A stretch of DNA of 40,108 nt from Dehalococcoidia bacterium. GTDB lineage: Bacteria > Chloroflexota > Dehalococcoidia > Bin125. Within the stretch, counting starts at the first letter, position 1; every line of letters starts with the position of its first letter. A program made the translations under genes and the position numbers. The DNA is taken from NCBI GenBank assembly GCA_022822375.1, contig JAJEBU010000126.1, forward strand, positions 132,659 through 172,766, written 5' to 3'. The notes beneath the pieces were generated by a model. It saw only the letters and a program-made list of their open reading frames with translations, did no database searches and had not been told where the DNA came from. This document shows positions 39,801 through 40,108 of this stretch, piece by piece.

Positions 39801-40108
39801 TCTTCGCCGTGGACATCAAGGGCGAACTTGAGCGCCAGCAGAGCACGCAGTCGTCGATTCTGGCATTGTTTCAGGGTTTCATCGGTATCGGCCTCGTCGC
39901 AGGGCTCGCCGCGCTCGGCGTGATCGCCCTGCGCGCGGTGGTCGAGCGACGTCAACAGATCGGCGTGCTCCGAGCGATCGGCTTCCAATCGAGACTGGTT
40001 GGGCTGGAACTCCTGCTTGAAATGGGCTTCATCGCGCTGTTGGGACTCGGGCTCGGCACGGCGCTGGCGCTGGGCCTTGCCTGGCGGCTCTTTGCGGAAG
40101 GAACGTTC
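36899..40108 (+). CDS. Long FtsX-type ABC permease (two FtsX domains), partial at C-terminus
   Basis: The reading frame runs without a stop for 1070 codons to the window edge. A GTG start eight bases after AAGGA is preferred. It begins with one membrane helix and a second hydrophobic segment (RRRAQTILVTMGLTLATII). A first extracytoplasmic domain follows, then an FtsX helix set with EERKPEMGIARAVGMQRNDL. A mid-protein cluster of helices comes next, then a second extracytoplasmic domain, and finally a second FtsX set with ERRQQIGVLRAIGFQSRLV at the right edge. This doubled layout is the LolC/E-like 10-helix-plus form seen for large FtsX-domain permeases. It works with the ATPase upstream. The substrate is unknown; lipid or lipoprotein transport is likely for the type. 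Confidence 0.9.
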   Translation, partial: MEELFGLPTITLMWIVVAIAGVAVAVVAFIFLKRPILVRMGLRNLPRRRAQTILVTMGLTLATIIVTIAFSTGDSLAVSIRNLALDSLERIDHFITAEEVQSNAGNDAGGIPNQVLLDLQSHFADDERVEAIFGTRFDLVPTEHPEAGQIEPQFFLVGIDPALADELQAVRDVDGDLLALSELGPDEIVINERAALELDAEPGDQVQLYVLGAPHAFTVAEIGRDAVLTGNLEAGGAGGLLPMDAYQALLGARLSPPDQWDSIVISGAGGVEDPLEFSGTLDGDIGAALKQLERANPDLYLSHELSRFETQPIKADSLEEGELVANIFTTLFLFMGSFSVAAGVLLIFLIFAMLAEERKPEMGIARAVGMQRNDLIQMFISEGMVYNMGAAVVGVVLGLLFAIGMIAALNSGFESFGFQFAWTVTLKSLVISACIGIVITFVTVVFSSFRAARLNIVAAIRDIPESQYEETYPLTAGRVLRNVLGVFTTAVGLLLVLTTPITLVLGAPIALILQVTGSRRARRLIPWVMLFGWRVMRWNPQWWGLFVVAGLLLLDQGLAMESFFLYMTGVSLVPLGIVMGMSKLRLRGRRINQRLLYTAGAGFLLFLWFIPNDWHENFFDNNLNGGPELFVLAGTMLTAAGTLLLVFNLDLIVLAIRNTVGGIGRMAPVIRTAAAYPAAARYRTGMTIAMIALITFALVNFSTINASFSEAFTGDDTAGGFEVLAFNTDVNHISDIRAGLADAGADDVLAGIENAGRIQAGPERGTRAVTVLTERWDPVSERHILDSDGDIRTIETDLSEVRLEDRDAVVIGGVNDEFIDGQEVKLQAISYRYDDEDAVWSALRSGEMVAVATVDAIDGAFGFAGNDLDPWSTPNSVTDESTLLPRIVVEVGLGAQSRQVEVIAVLERVSGAFVDLDGEDGGLPTLLLPESIATQVTGSPESTRHYISVADGGDSLDVAQGIERELRIFAVDIKGELERQQSTQSSILALFQGFIGIGLVAGLAALGVIALRAVVERRQQIGVLRAIGFQSRLVGLELLLEMGFIALLGLGLGTALALGLAWRLFAEGTF

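Overview
This GC-rich window is densely coded, with almost no long intergenic space, and has no rRNA, tRNA, CRISPR or transposase that I can see. The gene set best fits a chromosomal segment of a GC-rich Chloroflexota bacterium, perhaps related to SAR202 or Dehalococcoidia. The pointers are a class II (B12-dependent) ribonucleotide reductase, a short methionine-synthase-like protein, DUF3105 proteins, and many CaiB-type CoA-transferases, SDRs and thiolase/DUF35 pairs. This assignment is an inference from gene content and is only moderately secure.

Layout, left to right. Positions 1-2834 (minus) hold nrdJ, cut at the window edge only a few residues before its end. It diverges from a core methionine-synthase-like gene (3076-4179). 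A minus-strand group (7457 to 4201) encodes a membrane-anchored LysM/M23 peptidase and two translationally coupled epoxide-hydrolase-like enzymes. At 7549-7716 lies a compact element: a strong promoter, a strong Shine-Dalgarno, a 21-codon ORF, a hairpin enclosing its stop codon, and a textbook intrinsic terminator. It sits directly in front of a sirtuin gene. Plus-strand genes follow: sirtuin, M20 peptidase, FabI-like SDR, and a thiolase-like protein with a DUF35 partner.

Positions 12545-21506 form a ten-gene plus-strand run with gaps of at most 11 bases and repeated ATGA overlaps. It encodes a membrane protein, two class III CoA-transferases (one lacking the catalytic Asp), two DUF3105-type surface proteins, a CoA-ligase alpha-type protein, a nitroreductase, an AlkA-like glycosylase, and a tandem pair of beta-hydroxyacid dehydrogenases. 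Together these suggest a catabolic module for a CoA-activated organic acid; the substrate cannot be read from sequence. A small secreted protein with a ten-base G tract in its signal peptide (21575-21964, minus) and an acetyl-CoA-synthetase-type enzyme (22175-24109) come next.

The 24-29 kb part is mixed: a voltage-gated-like channel with an unusual pore, a 69-residue protein, an HtpX-like protease with a cysteine-containing insert coupled to a small membrane protein, an FmdB-type zinc ribbon, a formyltetrahydrofolate-hydrolase-like enzyme and an FMN split-barrel protein. A MacB-type ABC transporter (28557-30499, minus) follows. A second lipid/side-chain metabolism group (30539-34155, minus) has two duplicated SDRs, a DUF35 protein and a second cysteine-less thiolase-like protein. 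It is followed by a DUF6817-like protein, a 2-keto-4-pentenoate-hydratase-like enzyme and a small unknown protein. The window ends in an ABC ATPase and a very long FtsX-type permease that runs off the right edge.

The most interesting items are the possible leader/attenuator before the sirtuin gene, the two thiolase/DUF35 pairs without a thiolase nucleophile, the CoA-transferase pair with one dead active site, the G-tract secreted protein, and the atypical channel pore.
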